A DNA stretch of 64,000 bases, taken from positions 1 through 64,000 of the forward strand of contig NZ_JAFIMU010000010.1 of the NCBI RefSeq assembly GCF_017302985.1. Reading direction: 5' to 3'. Origin of the DNA: Corallococcus macrosporus (GTDB lineage: Bacteria > Myxococcota > Myxococcia > Myxococcales > Myxococcaceae). The position numbers and the translations under genes were made by a program. Positions 9,372 through 18,449 of this stretch are shown here, piece after piece (within the stretch, counting starts at the first letter, position 1; every line of letters starts with the position of its first letter). A model generated the notes under the pieces. It was not told the DNA's origin. It made no database searches and saw only the letters and a program-made list of their open reading frames with translations.

Positions 9372-11255
9372 TCAGCGGGCGCGCCGCTCCAGCTCCAGGA
9401 GCGGCATCTCCAGCACCACCACCGTGCCGTGCGTGCATGGGGGTGTGAAGTCCGCGCGGTCCAACTCGCCCAGGAGCGCGCGAAGCTGCGCGTCGGTGAG
9501 CGGCGAAGAGGACGCGCGCCGGGCCGCGTGACAGGCCATCACGCGCACGGCCTCCGCCAGGCTCGTGACATCCAGCGGGGCACTGCGCGGCGGCAGCGCG
9601 CGCGACAGGGCCTCCAGGAGCGCGCGCGGATCCACGCCCTCCAGCCCCGCCGGCACCGACTTGAGCGCGAGCGCCGTGCCGCCGAAGGGCTCCACGTCCA
9701 CGCCCAGCTTGAGCAGCGCCTCGCGGCCGTCCACCAGCGCCTTCACCGCGGCGAGAGACAGGTCCACCGTGGTGCCGAACAGCGACGGCGGCGGCGCCTT
9801 CGTGTCGTCGTCCAGCCGGCGCAGGTACGCGGTGAGGCGCGTGCGCTCCAGCGCGGCGTGCGGATCCAGCACCACCAGCGTGCCGCCGGGGCCCTCGCAG
9901 ACATGGAAGCGGCTGCCCAAGAGGCCCATGGGGCGCAGCGCCGCGAAGTAGCCCGGAGGTGGCGCCTCGTTGAGCTGCGGCTGGGCCTCGCCGAACGCGG
10001 GCGAGCGGCCCGGCACCTGCGGGCCCTGGAACGGACCGGGGAACGCGCCGCCCTGCCCTCCTCCGTTTGGCGTGAAGTAGGACGGCGTCAGCGGGCGCGC
10101 GGGCGTCGAGCCACCGGGCCCTGGAGCGTCCATCGCGGTGGGCAGCGGCGCGCCCCAGGTGGCCTCCTGCGCGCGGGTGAGGAAGCGCTCCACGGCGTGC
10201 GCGTAGTGCGCGGCGTCGCGGGGCTGGGGGTTCGCGGCCTGCTGCTCGGGCGTGCCCAGCCAGGGGGCCGCGCGCAGCACGCGTGAGAGGGCGGCGCTGA
10301 TGGCGTCCTGCACGCCCCGGGCGTCCGCGAAGCGCACCTCCATCTTCTGCGGGTGCACGTTGACGTCCACCGCCGCGGGCTCCACGTCGATGTGCAGCAC
10401 CACCACCGGCTGACGGCCCGCGGGCAGGTAGTCCTGGAACGCGCGCTGAACGGTGCTGATGAGGCCGCGGTCGCGGATGTAGCGGCGGTTGACGAAGGTG
10501 TAGAGGCCACGCGCGTTGGGCAGCGTGTACTCGGGGGACGCGAGGTAGCCCGTGACGACGACGCCCAGCCGGCGCTCCTCCACCGGGAACAGGTGCGCGA
10601 AGGACGCGGGGCCCAGCGCCGCGGCGATGCGCTCGCGCGGATCATGTTCGCTGACCGGGCTGGAGAACAGCTCGTTGCCCTCGTGCGAGGCGAAGAAGCC
10701 GACCTCCGGATACGCGAGCGCCAGGCGCACCACGGCCTCCTCGCAGTGCTTGAGCTCGGTGGCGCCCTGGCGCATGAACTTGCGGCGCGCGGGCACGTTG
10801 AAGAAGAGGTCCTCCACCGTGATGACGGTGCCCACGCGGGGAGGCGCGTCCTCCACCGTCGGCGGACCTCCGCCCTCCACGCTGACCTTCGTCCCCTCGT
10901 GCGCGTCCGGCTCCGCGGTGTGCAGCGTGAAGCGGGACACGGAGGCGATGGCGGGGATGGCCTCGCCCCGGAACCCCATGGAGTCGATGTGGAAGAGGTC
11001 GTCCAGCTCGCGCAGCTTGCTGGTGGCGTGGCGCTCCAGGCAGAGCGTGGCGTCCTCGCGGCTCATGCCGTGGCCGTCGTCGGAGATGGTGATGCGCCCC
11101 ACCCCGCCGCCCTCCAGCTCCACGCGCACGGTGCGCGCGCCGGCGTCGAGCGAGTTCTCGCACAGCTCCTTCACCACCGACGCGGGGCGTTCCACCACCT
11201 CGCCAGCGGCGATCTTGTTGATGAGCACGTCGCTCAGGCGCGCGATTCGGGACAT
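9372..11255 (-). CDS. mutL: DNA mismatch repair protein MutL
   Basis: 627 residues, usual length for MutL. The N-terminal GHKL ATPase is clear: KIAAGEVVERPASVVKELCENS, the DDGHGM ATP-lid motif and GFRGEAIPAI. A proline-rich linker (about residues 340-410) joins the C-terminal dimerisation domain. The endonuclease motif DQHA-x2-E is altered to DPHAALE and lacks the final Glu at the expected spacing, whereas ACHAARRA and CTHG-type elements persist, so the latent nuclease may be weak or lost. It couples MutS mismatch recognition to downstream repair. Stand-alone gene, divergent from the epimerase gene. Confidence 0.96.
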   Translation of the reverse strand: MSRIARLSDVLINKIAAGEVVERPASVVKELCENSLDAGARTVRVELEGGGVGRITISDDGHGMSREDATLCLERHATSKLRELDDLFHIDSMGFRGEAIPAIASVSRFTLHTAEPDAHEGTKVSVEGGGPPTVEDAPPRVGTVITVEDLFFNVPARRKFMRQGATELKHCEEAVVRLALAYPEVGFFASHEGNELFSSPVSEHDPRERIAAALGPASFAHLFPVEERRLGVVVTGYLASPEYTLPNARGLYTFVNRRYIRDRGLISTVQRAFQDYLPAGRQPVVVLHIDVEPAAVDVNVHPQKMEVRFADARGVQDAISAALSRVLRAAPWLGTPEQQAANPQPRDAAHYAHAVERFLTRAQEATWGAPLPTAMDAPGPGGSTPARPLTPSYFTPNGGGQGGAFPGPFQGPQVPGRSPAFGEAQPQLNEAPPPGYFAALRPMGLLGSRFHVCEGPGGTLVVLDPHAALERTRLTAYLRRLDDDTKAPPPSLFGTTVDLSLAAVKALVDGREALLKLGVDVEPFGGTALALKSVPAGLEGVDPRALLEALSRALPPRSAPLDVTSLAEAVRVMACHAARRASSSPLTDAQLRALLGELDRADFTPPCTHGTVVVLEMPLLELERRAR

Positions 11256-11387
11256 GGCGATCAGCCACCCTCCGCGAACTGGATGACGTTGTCCAGAACA
11301 TCACTGGAGCGCTCGGCTGACATTCCCGGACGGCTGGGCTAACACCCGCCCCTGCGAATGGAAGTGATCCGAGCAGGCAAGGGCCCG

Positions 11388-12329
11388 ATGCGCATCGCGG
11401 TGACAGGCGCCAATGGCGACTACGGCAAGCTGCTCCTGCCGAGGCTGGAAGCGGACCCCGACGTGGAGAGCATCCTCGTGCTGGACACGAAGGAGCCCCA
11501 GGGGACGAGCAAGGTGGAGTTCCACCGCGTGGACCTCACGCGCTACGACGCGGAAGGCGAGCTGACGGACGCGCTCACCGAGCGCCCCGTGGACGCCCTC
11601 TTCCACCTGGCGTTCCTCTTCGGGCCCATCCTCAACGGTCCGCTGGCGCACGAGCTGGAAGTCATCGGCACCATGAACGTGCTGACGGCGGTGGGCCGCG
11701 CCCGGCTGCCACGGCTGGTGGTGCCGTCGCTCACGGTGACGTACGGCGCGCGGGGCAACAACCCGGCGCTCCTGCGCGAGGGCTCCCCGCTGTTCGGCTG
11801 TCCGCACAGCCGGTTCGTGAACGACAAGGTGGAGGTCGAAGGACAGGTGCGGGCCTTCCGCGAGCGGCACCCGGACACGCGCACGCTGGTGTTGCGCTTC
11901 GCACCCCTGCTCGGCCCCAGCCTGGACAATCCGGCGACGCGGTTGCTGTCGCACTCCGTGGTGCCCACGCTTCTGGGATTCGACCCGCTGTGGCAGGCCG
12001 TGCACGAGGAGGACGCGGGCCGGGCGCTGCACCTGGCGCTGCGGGCGGAGGCGGCCGGGGAATTCAACATCGTGGGGCGCGGGGTGTTGCCCCTGTCGGG
12101 GCTCATCCGCCAGGCGGGCGCGCAACCGCTCCCCCTGCCAGGGCCGTTGTTTCGTGGAGCACTTCGCGCGCTCGGGGTGGTGGGAGCGGGCACGTTGCCG
12201 GTGGCCCTGCTCGACTACATGCATTACTCCTGGGTCGCGGACGGGGAGCGCGCTGAGTCCGCGCTGGGGTTCGTGCCCCTTCACCATGTCAGGGACGCCG
12301 CCTCGGCGCTCAGAAGGAGCCAGTCATGA
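11388..12329 (+). CDS. NAD-dependent epimerase/dehydratase (SDR) family protein
   Basis: 313 residues. The start chosen gives MRIAVTGANGDYGKLLLP, the Rossmann glycine motif; an ATG 30 bases earlier is possible but lacks a ribosome-binding site. The SDR fold continues through the dinucleotide acidic position (ILVLDTKEP), DALFHLAFLFG and a position equivalent to the catalytic region (VVPSLTVTYGARG). The usual YxxxK is not clear, so it may be an atypical, perhaps non-catalytic, member. Its stop overlaps the start of an acyltransferase gene (ATGA), suggesting a shared lipid-related role. Confidence 0.85.
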   Translation: MRIAVTGANGDYGKLLLPRLEADPDVESILVLDTKEPQGTSKVEFHRVDLTRYDAEGELTDALTERPVDALFHLAFLFGPILNGPLAHELEVIGTMNVLTAVGRARLPRLVVPSLTVTYGARGNNPALLREGSPLFGCPHSRFVNDKVEVEGQVRAFRERHPDTRTLVLRFAPLLGPSLDNPATRLLSHSVVPTLLGFDPLWQAVHEEDAGRALHLALRAEAAGEFNIVGRGVLPLSGLIRQAGAQPLPLPGPLFRGALRALGVVGAGTLPVALLDYMHYSWVADGERAESALGFVPLHHVRDAASALRRSQS

Positions 12330-14380
12330 CCAAGGGTGTCCTCGGGAATGATCCCTTCCCGAAGGCCGCGAAGAAGTCCGCGGCGTCGAAGTCCGCGAAG
12401 GGCGCGAAGTCCGCCGGCAAGGCGAAGAGCGCCAAGGGCGGCGCATCGAAGTCCGGCGCGCAGGCGAAGGCCGCTTCCAAGGGCGGCACCCAGGGCGCGG
12501 AGGCGAAGCAGGCCGCCGCGACGCCGAAGACGAAGACCCCCGCCGCCAAGGTGCACATGTTCGAGGCGCGCACGAACGGGCATGGAACGCCGAAGCAGGA
12601 ACAGGACGCGCGCGAGGCCGAGCACGCCCCGCTGCGCGAGCCCTCCACGCCGGGCGCCTCCTCGTCGGAGCCCCGGCCGTCACGGCCACAGGTGCTCGCG
12701 GATGAGGTGCACGGCGCGCGCCCCCAGGAGCGCACGGTGGATCGCGCCCTGACGGAGGCCATCGCCTCGGACGCGGCGGAGGCCGCCGCGAAGACGGCCG
12801 TGGACGAACTGTTCGAAGGACGTAAGGGACCGGACCGGGACATCGAGCGCGTGCTCGCGACGGAGATTGTCGCGGAGCTGGCCGAGTCCGCGGTGCGGCA
12901 GGTCCTGGATGACGCCAACGGCAGCGGCCCCGAGCGGGAGATCGCCACCGCCGTCGCCACCCAGGTGGCCGAAGCCACCGCGGGCGTCGCCGTGGACGAG
13001 GTGCTGGACCGCCACGTCAACAGCCCCGAGGAGCGCGCCCTGTCCACCGCCGAGGACCGCGATGCGCGGGACCTCGACGAGGATACCGGAGCCGACGAGG
13101 ACGCGGATGGGGTCTGGACCGCCAACGCCTGGCAGCGCGACCCGAAGGACGTCCCTCCTCCCGAGGACACCGAGGAGGTCTGGACCGCGGACGCGTGGAG
13201 CCGCAACCCGGAAGGCATGGCCGCTCCGGTCGATCCCGACGAGGACGACCTGCCTGGCGGCGTGGAGCGCGTCGAGGAGGACGGCGTGAGCATCTCCGTC
13301 TCCATCATCGAGGGCGCGGCCCCGACGGACGTGGAGCCGGAGGTGGAGCTGCCCGACGAGTCCCACGACGAGCTGCCTCCCAGCCGGCGCCCCCTGTCGC
13401 TCGTGAGCGACCCGGGTGAACAGCCTTTCGACGAAGGCCCGGAGCGGGACGAGCGCGCCTTCGACCGTCCGGAGGAGCCCGCCCCGGCAACGGGCTTCGC
13501 GGGCCGCGCGGCGGGCATGTTCTCACTGGCCAGGGAGATTGCCGGGCAGGCGCTCGCGAGCGAGGGCCTGGGCCGCGCCGTCGGTGCCATGCACGGCCTG
13601 ATGGAGGCCGTGCGCACCAGCCTGGGCACCGGTGGCGGCAGCCGGCTGGATGACTACGGCAAGGACGCGGGGCTGGTGGAGAACCTCCAGCCCGTCCTGG
13701 ACTTCCTCTACGAGCAGTACTGGCGCGTCTCCGTGGAGGGCGTGGATCAGGTGCCGCGCGGCGCCGCCATCCTCGTCGCCAACCACTCCGGCGCCCTGCC
13801 CTACGACGGCCTCGTGATGGCGCAGGCGCTCGTGCGCGAGCGTCCGGACCTGCTGGAGGCCCGCTGGCTCGTGGAGGATCAGGTGTTCCACGCGCCCATG
13901 CTCGGCACCCTCTTCAACCGCCTGGGCGCCGTGCGCGCGTCGCCGGAGAACGCGCTGCGGCTGCTCGACGAACGCCGGCCGCTCGTCGTCTTCCCGGAGG
14001 GCTACCAGGGCGCGAGCAAGCCGTTCGCGGAGCGCTACCGCCTCAAGCGCTTCGGCCGCGGCGGCTTCGTGAAGCTGGCCCTGCGCACCGGCGCGCCCAT
14101 CGTGCCGGTGGCCATCGTCGGCGCGGAGGAGACGTCCCCGCTGCTGGGCCGCCTCCCCGGAGGCTTCCTCGGCTTCCCGTCGCTGCCGCTCACCGCGCCC
14201 GGCCCGCTGCCGGCCAAGTGGACCATCCGCTTCGGCGAGCCCATCACCATGGAGGACCTGGCGCCGGAGGCCGCGGACGACCTGGGCGAGGTGCAGCGGC
14301 TCACGGAGCTCACCCGCGAGTCCATCCAGAGCATGCTCCAGGCCCTGCTGCGCGAGCGCCGCTCGGTGTTCGCGGGCTGA
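12326..14380 (+). CDS. PlsC-type phospholipid/glycerol acyltransferase with long repeat-rich N-terminus
   Basis: 684 residues, translationally coupled to the SDR gene. Residues 1-75 are a Lys/Ala-rich histone-tail-like segment. Residues about 140-236 hold three helical repeats of 31-33 residues, and a WTAxAW motif occurs twice with 22-residue spacing. An acidic, disordered stretch follows. The last 230 residues are an acyltransferase: NHSGALPYDG with the His near residue 487, FPEGYQG, and APIVPVAIVGAEE. The NHSG-x3-YDG form differs from classical HX4D and matches a bacterial lysophospholipid-acyltransferase branch. The N-terminal extension is unusual for the family and may be regulatory or DNA/membrane binding. 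Confidence 0.88.
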   Translation: MTKGVLGNDPFPKAAKKSAASKSAKGAKSAGKAKSAKGGASKSGAQAKAASKGGTQGAEAKQAAATPKTKTPAAKVHMFEARTNGHGTPKQEQDAREAEHAPLREPSTPGASSSEPRPSRPQVLADEVHGARPQERTVDRALTEAIASDAAEAAAKTAVDELFEGRKGPDRDIERVLATEIVAELAESAVRQVLDDANGSGPEREIATAVATQVAEATAGVAVDEVLDRHVNSPEERALSTAEDRDARDLDEDTGADEDADGVWTANAWQRDPKDVPPPEDTEEVWTADAWSRNPEGMAAPVDPDEDDLPGGVERVEEDGVSISVSIIEGAAPTDVEPEVELPDESHDELPPSRRPLSLVSDPGEQPFDEGPERDERAFDRPEEPAPATGFAGRAAGMFSLAREIAGQALASEGLGRAVGAMHGLMEAVRTSLGTGGGSRLDDYGKDAGLVENLQPVLDFLYEQYWRVSVEGVDQVPRGAAILVANHSGALPYDGLVMAQALVRERPDLLEARWLVEDQVFHAPMLGTLFNRLGAVRASPENALRLLDERRPLVVFPEGYQGASKPFAERYRLKRFGRGGFVKLALRTGAPIVPVAIVGAEETSPLLGRLPGGFLGFPSLPLTAPGPLPAKWTIRFGEPITMEDLAPEAADDLGEVQRLTELTRESIQSMLQALLRERRSVFAG
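12743..13033 (+). repeat. Three tandem 31-33-residue helical repeats inside the acyltransferase gene
   Basis: Repeat units begin at about 12743, 12836 and 12935 (RALTEAIASD, RDIERVLATE, REIATAVATQ) and each ends with a VDELFEG / VRQVLDD / VDEVLDR block. DNA identity is low, so they are old protein repeats. Confidence 0.7.
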
Positions 14381-14395
14381 AAGGTCCCGGGGGCG

Positions 14396-15274
14396 TCAGC
14401 CGCAGACGCGGTTGCGCCCCTGGCTCTTCGCCTCGAAGAGGTGCTCGTCCGCCGCGCGCACCAGCTCCGCGGGCTCGCGGTGGTGCGGCTCCAGCGTGGC
14501 CACGCCCACCGACAGCGTGACGGGGATGACCTGCTTGTCGAACTCGAAGCGCTGCCGCTCCACCAGCTTGCGCACCTTCTCCGCGAGCTGGCGGGCGCCG
14601 CCCAGGTTGATCTCCGGCAGCAGCAGCGCGAACTCCTCGCCACCGTAGCGGGCGAAGACGTCCTCGCGCCGGATGCGCGTGCGCACCGTGGACGCCAGTT
14701 GCTTGAGCACCGAGTCCCCGGCGAGGTGCCCGTACGTGTCGTTCACGTCCTTGAAGTGATCCAGGTCGAACATCACCAGCGACAGCACGCGCTCGTAGCG
14801 GCGGCTGCGGGAGATCTCCCGGTCCAGCTGCTCGTCGAAGTAGCGGCGGTTGTAGATCTGCGTCAGGCCGTCCATCGTGGTCAGCCGGTAGATCTCGTCG
14901 TGGTACGCCGCCTCGATGTTGCCGCCCGCGATGAACTTGAAGATGGTGCGGCCAATCTTCACCAGGTCGCCATTGTGCAGCGACCGCGCCGCCGACGCGA
15001 CGTCGTCGTTGACGAACGTGCCGTTGGTGGACCCCAGGTCCTCGATGCGCACGCCCTTGGTGGTGTTGGTGATGCGCGCGTGGTTGCGGCTCACCGCTTC
15101 CTGATCAATCTGGATGTCCGCCTTGGACGACCGGCCGATGAGCGTCTCCTCACGCGCCAGGTCGTATTTGCGCCCCAGATCCAGGCCGTAGATGACCACC
15201 AGCGCCGCGTCCAGGTTGACGGGGCGCTCGGAGATCTTCGAGATGACGGTGACGACCGTCTCCTTCTGGCCCAT
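14396..15274 (-). CDS. FHA-GGDEF diguanylate cyclase
   Basis: 292 residues from the ATG giving [13 protein letters not shown]; a TTG at 15301 is an in-frame alternative. N-terminal FHA domain ([33 protein letters not shown]) and C-terminal GGDEF domain with active site [13 protein letters not shown] and the substrate motif [11 protein letters not shown]. No RxxD inhibitory site is obvious five residues before GGEEF. Predicted to make cyclic di-GMP under control of a phosphothreonine partner. Convergent with the acyltransferase gene, 15 bases apart. The lipoprotein gene upstream on this strand is separated by a hairpin. Confidence 0.93.
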   Translation of the reverse strand: MGQKETVVTVISKISERPVNLDAALVVIYGLDLGRKYDLAREETLIGRSSKADIQIDQEAVSRNHARITNTTKGVRIEDLGSTNGTFVNDDVASAARSLHNGDLVKIGRTIFKFIAGGNIEAAYHDEIYRLTTMDGLTQIYNRRYFDEQLDREISRSRRYERVLSLVMFDLDHFKDVNDTYGHLAGDSVLKQLASTVRTRIRREDVFARYGGEEFALLLPEINLGGARQLAEKVRKLVERQRFEFDKQVIPVTLSVGVATLEPHHREPAELVRAADEHLFEAKSQGRNRVCG

Positions 15275-15299
15275 GACGAAGGCAAACGTATCACCGCGC

Positions 15300-15317
15300 A
15301 ATTCGCGAAAGCGAATT
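15300..15317. repeat. Perfect inverted repeat AATTCGC-GAAA-GCGAATT
   Basis: Seven-base arms with a GAAA loop, unusually AT-rich for this genome. It lies just upstream of the FHA-GGDEF start and 55 bases after the stop of the lipoprotein gene. It could be a terminator or an operator. Confidence 0.55.
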
Positions 15318-15371
15318 CACGGCCGGAACGGGTGCCCCTCCAGGTCGTAGAACCCCTGACACCCCGCCACG

Positions 15372-17963
15372 TCAGGGCACCCGCACCGTGCGCACGGCGC
15401 TGACGGCGGGTCGCAGCGGCAGGCCGAGCAGGTCCACCAGCGACGCCACCAGCGTCACCTCCGGCCCGGAGCAGGCGGCGGGCAGCGTGAGCGCCACCTC
15501 GCCCGCCCGCGTGGTCACGTCGCCGCGCACCAGCGCGCCATCACAGCCCGGGCCGCCGTCGCGCACGGTGAGCAGCACCCCGCCCTCGTCGCCGTTGGCG
15601 GATGACGTTCCCACCTGGAAGCCGTCCACCCGCACGCGCACGGTGGCGCCGCGCGAGAGCGACGCGCCCTCCGCGGGCTCCAGCCACGTCACCTGGGGCC
15701 GGCCGTAATTCAGCGTGGACACCGCGCGCGCCGCCGCCGCGAGCGGCTCGGGCGCCAGGCCCCCGGACTCCGCCAGCGTGGAGAGGTTCAGCGACCGGCC
15801 CTCGGGCGTGGCCACGGCCAGCGCCTCCACCGACAGCGACGCGCGCGAGCCCTCGGTGTCCCCCTGAAAGGTGCGGTCCTCCATGCCGGAGGGCGGCACG
15901 GGCAGGCGCACGCCGGTGACGGAGCGCCGGCCATCCACCCACATCGTCCAGCGCCGTCCGGCCGCGTTGGTGAACGTCGCGCGCACGAGCGTCGCGCCCG
16001 GCACCGAGGCGGACATGCGCCACTCGCGCGGCAGCAGGCCGTGCCATGGCGATGCGTCGGGGTTGTAGCGGCCCCCCTCCGGGATGCCGAGGAACGCGTC
16101 GGAGAGCGTCACCGGCTCCAGGCCGTCCGGATCGAAGTGGGGCGCATCCAGGGGCGCCATCACCGCGCTGGTGGCCCGGCCCATGGGCTCCTCGCCGCCC
16201 AGCGTCCCGGACGACGCGAGCGCGAGCAGCCGGTACGCCTGTCCCTCCAGGCCGTGATGGGCCGGCGCCATGCGCACGCGCACGAGGCCCGGCGTGGAGA
16301 GCCCCGGCTGCGGATCCGTGTTCGGATCCACCGGGTTGACGTTGACGGCGGCGCCCAGGCCCAGCGGCACGGTGCCGCGTCCGGAGGCCGTCACCGAGCC
16401 CACCACCAGCACGCGCTGCAGGTAGCCGTCGCGGAAGCGCGGAAGCGGCGGCAGGCGCGTCACGAACGGGAAGGCCAGTGGCACCTGCCGGAAGTCCAGG
16501 GACACGAGCGGCACGGACACCGCCGGCTCGCCCGGGTTGGACGAGCGCAGGGCGAACTGCACGTCGCGCGACACGGCGGAGGAGAACCGCCCCGACGGCG
16601 GCAGCGCGCGCGCCAGGAGCAGCAGCGGATCCGTGCCCGGATCCATCATCCCCGCCGGCAGCTCGTTGTTCAGCACCTGCGCGGTGAGCGCCCAGAGCGC
16701 GCGCGTGCCGCAGCCGCCCACGCGCGTGGCCGCGTCCGGGTTGGCCACGCCCGCGAGCGCCGCGTCGCAGACCCCGGCGATGCCCGGCACGTCCACGAAC
16801 TCGGGCGCGACGACGCCCAGCCCGTTCACCCAGATGTTCGCGGGCACCTGGAACTGGCGCATCGCCCCGCCCAGCGTGAGGTCCACGGCGCGGTCGGGCC
16901 CCTGCACCTGCGCGGGGGCCGCCTCCGACAGGAGCCCCGGCACGGACAGCCCCGCCATGCCCAGGGACAGCGAGCCGTTCGGAACCACGGGCGCCAGGTT
17001 GGTGAACCGGGCGCGCACCCCGCCCACGCGGTCCACCGGGTTGCGGCGCAGGGGCAGCCGCAGGTCGCGCGAGCCGGCCATGTCGTAGTTCGCCACGGTG
17101 AGGTAGCCGAAGTCCGGGTGGAAGACGGACAGCGTCGAGTCACTGCGCGCCGCGAGCACCGCCACGCCCTGCGCGTCCGTCGACTCGCGCGCCGTCGCGC
17201 CGCCCAGCGCGTCCGCCACCACCACCGAGGCCGCCTGCACGGGGTGGCCCGTGAGCGCGTCCGTCACCACCACCCGCACCTGCCCTTCGGCCGTATGCGG
17301 GGGCAGCACGGTGACGCTCGCGCGGCACGCGATGGTGCCCACCCGGGCCTCCACCGCTTCCACCTCCGTGCCCACGGAGTCCAGCGTGAACGTGGCCCCG
17401 GCTCCAGTGCCGCCGCCCTTCACGCTCGCCGACACGGCGGCCCAGGTGAGGCCGTCGCGCAGGACGACCGGCTCGCCGCGGGCGTCGGTCACCCAGGCCT
17501 CGAAGCGCAGGGCGGTGCCCACGGGCGCGACGACGTGCTCGGGGACCACGCGGCAGGCCACGGCGGTGGACGGCGACGGGGGCGGACGGCAGGCGCCGTC
17601 GCGGCACACCTGCTGATCATCGCAGCCGTCGTCTCCGGTGCAGAGGGCGGGGACGCAGCGGCTGGCGTCACAGCGGCAGCCCAGCGCCTGCGACTCGCAC
17701 GCGGCGATGGCGTTCAGCTCGCCCCGGCGCTTCACGGAACAGTCGAGGTCCGTGCGGCACGAGGGCTCACAGCGCGACAGGGCGGTGTTGCAGAAGAACA
17801 GCGCCGGATCCGCGCAGTCCTGATCCACCGTGCAGGCATCGTCCGCCCACCCGCCGTGGATGTAGGGCGAGTTCTGGTCGGACATCCCGCAGCCCAGGGC
17901 GCACGCCAGCAGGCATGCGAGCACGAGGCCGGGGGACCGGACCGGAAGGGGGATGTGACGCAT
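15372..17963 (-). CDS. Very large lipoprotein with Cys-rich domain and beta-sandwich repeats
   Basis: 863 residues; GGAG lies six bases before the ATG. Signal peptide with lipobox (LLACALGCG). A Cys-rich region follows with four CxxxxDC-type units (CTVDQDCADPALFFCNTALS; CRTDLDC; CTGDDGCDDQQVC), then Ig-like and carboxypeptidase-regulatory-like domains (VRVVVTDALTGHPVQAASV) and beta-rich blocks to the end. Likely exposed on the outer membrane. The Cys pattern is shared with the lipoprotein at 4608-6245. No enzymatic motif recognised. Confidence 0.82.
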   Translation of the reverse strand: MRHIPLPVRSPGLVLACLLACALGCGMSDQNSPYIHGGWADDACTVDQDCADPALFFCNTALSRCEPSCRTDLDCSVKRRGELNAIAACESQALGCRCDASRCVPALCTGDDGCDDQQVCRDGACRPPPSPSTAVACRVVPEHVVAPVGTALRFEAWVTDARGEPVVLRDGLTWAAVSASVKGGGTGAGATFTLDSVGTEVEAVEARVGTIACRASVTVLPPHTAEGQVRVVVTDALTGHPVQAASVVVADALGGATARESTDAQGVAVLAARSDSTLSVFHPDFGYLTVANYDMAGSRDLRLPLRRNPVDRVGGVRARFTNLAPVVPNGSLSLGMAGLSVPGLLSEAAPAQVQGPDRAVDLTLGGAMRQFQVPANIWVNGLGVVAPEFVDVPGIAGVCDAALAGVANPDAATRVGGCGTRALWALTAQVLNNELPAGMMDPGTDPLLLLARALPPSGRFSSAVSRDVQFALRSSNPGEPAVSVPLVSLDFRQVPLAFPFVTRLPPLPRFRDGYLQRVLVVGSVTASGRGTVPLGLGAAVNVNPVDPNTDPQPGLSTPGLVRVRMAPAHHGLEGQAYRLLALASSGTLGGEEPMGRATSAVMAPLDAPHFDPDGLEPVTLSDAFLGIPEGGRYNPDASPWHGLLPREWRMSASVPGATLVRATFTNAAGRRWTMWVDGRRSVTGVRLPVPPSGMEDRTFQGDTEGSRASLSVEALAVATPEGRSLNLSTLAESGGLAPEPLAAAARAVSTLNYGRPQVTWLEPAEGASLSRGATVRVRVDGFQVGTSSANGDEGGVLLTVRDGGPGCDGALVRGDVTTRAGEVALTLPAACSGPEVTLVASLVDLLGLPLRPAVSAVRTVRVP

Positions 17964-18149
17964 GGGAACTCCGAGGGGGACCGGCCTTGCCCCGACCTTA
18001 CAGGGGGATGGGCCGTGACGCGACCGGGGACGACACCGGATCCGCTTTCATTGAATGCCCTGGAACCGGGGCGCGGGCCGCAATCGGCCGGGCGGGCAGG
18101 CAAAGTGTGGGTTGGCATCCGGCGCCAGGGGTTCCAGAATCGCCCGACG

Positions 18150-18449
18150 ATGGCGCGCAGCGAACCGAAGACCTTGGAGAGCCTGCTGCCCCGCGTGCTG
18201 GCGCGCCTGGCGGGAGAGTCAGGCCGCGCCTCGTCGCTGACGCCGCTCTGGGTCGCCGCGGTGGGAGAGAACATCGCGCGGCACAGCCGCCCTCACCTGC
18301 TGGACGGCACCACGCTGGTCATCTCCGTGGAGAGCGCCGAGTGGGCCCAGGTCCTCACCCGGCAGGCCGACGCGCTCTGCGAGCGGCTCAACGAGAAGCT
18401 GGGCCCCGGAAGAGTGAAGGCCCTCACCTTCCAACTGGTGTCGCGATGA
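18150..18449 (+). CDS. DUF721 (DciA-like) family protein
   Basis: 99 residues. The core WVAAVGENIARHSRPHLLDGTTLVISVESAEWAQ matches the DUF721 fold (related to DciA, the replicative-helicase operator of many bacteria). At under 100 residues it is the minimal domain only. The start MARSEPKTLESLLPRVLARL is the first ATG in frame with the domain. The ATG of the following CAP-domain gene overlaps its stop (ATGA). A helicase-loading role is plausible but not shown by context. Confidence 0.82.
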   Translation: MARSEPKTLESLLPRVLARLAGESGRASSLTPLWVAAVGENIARHSRPHLLDGTTLVISVESAEWAQVLTRQADALCERLNEKLGPGRVKALTFQLVSR

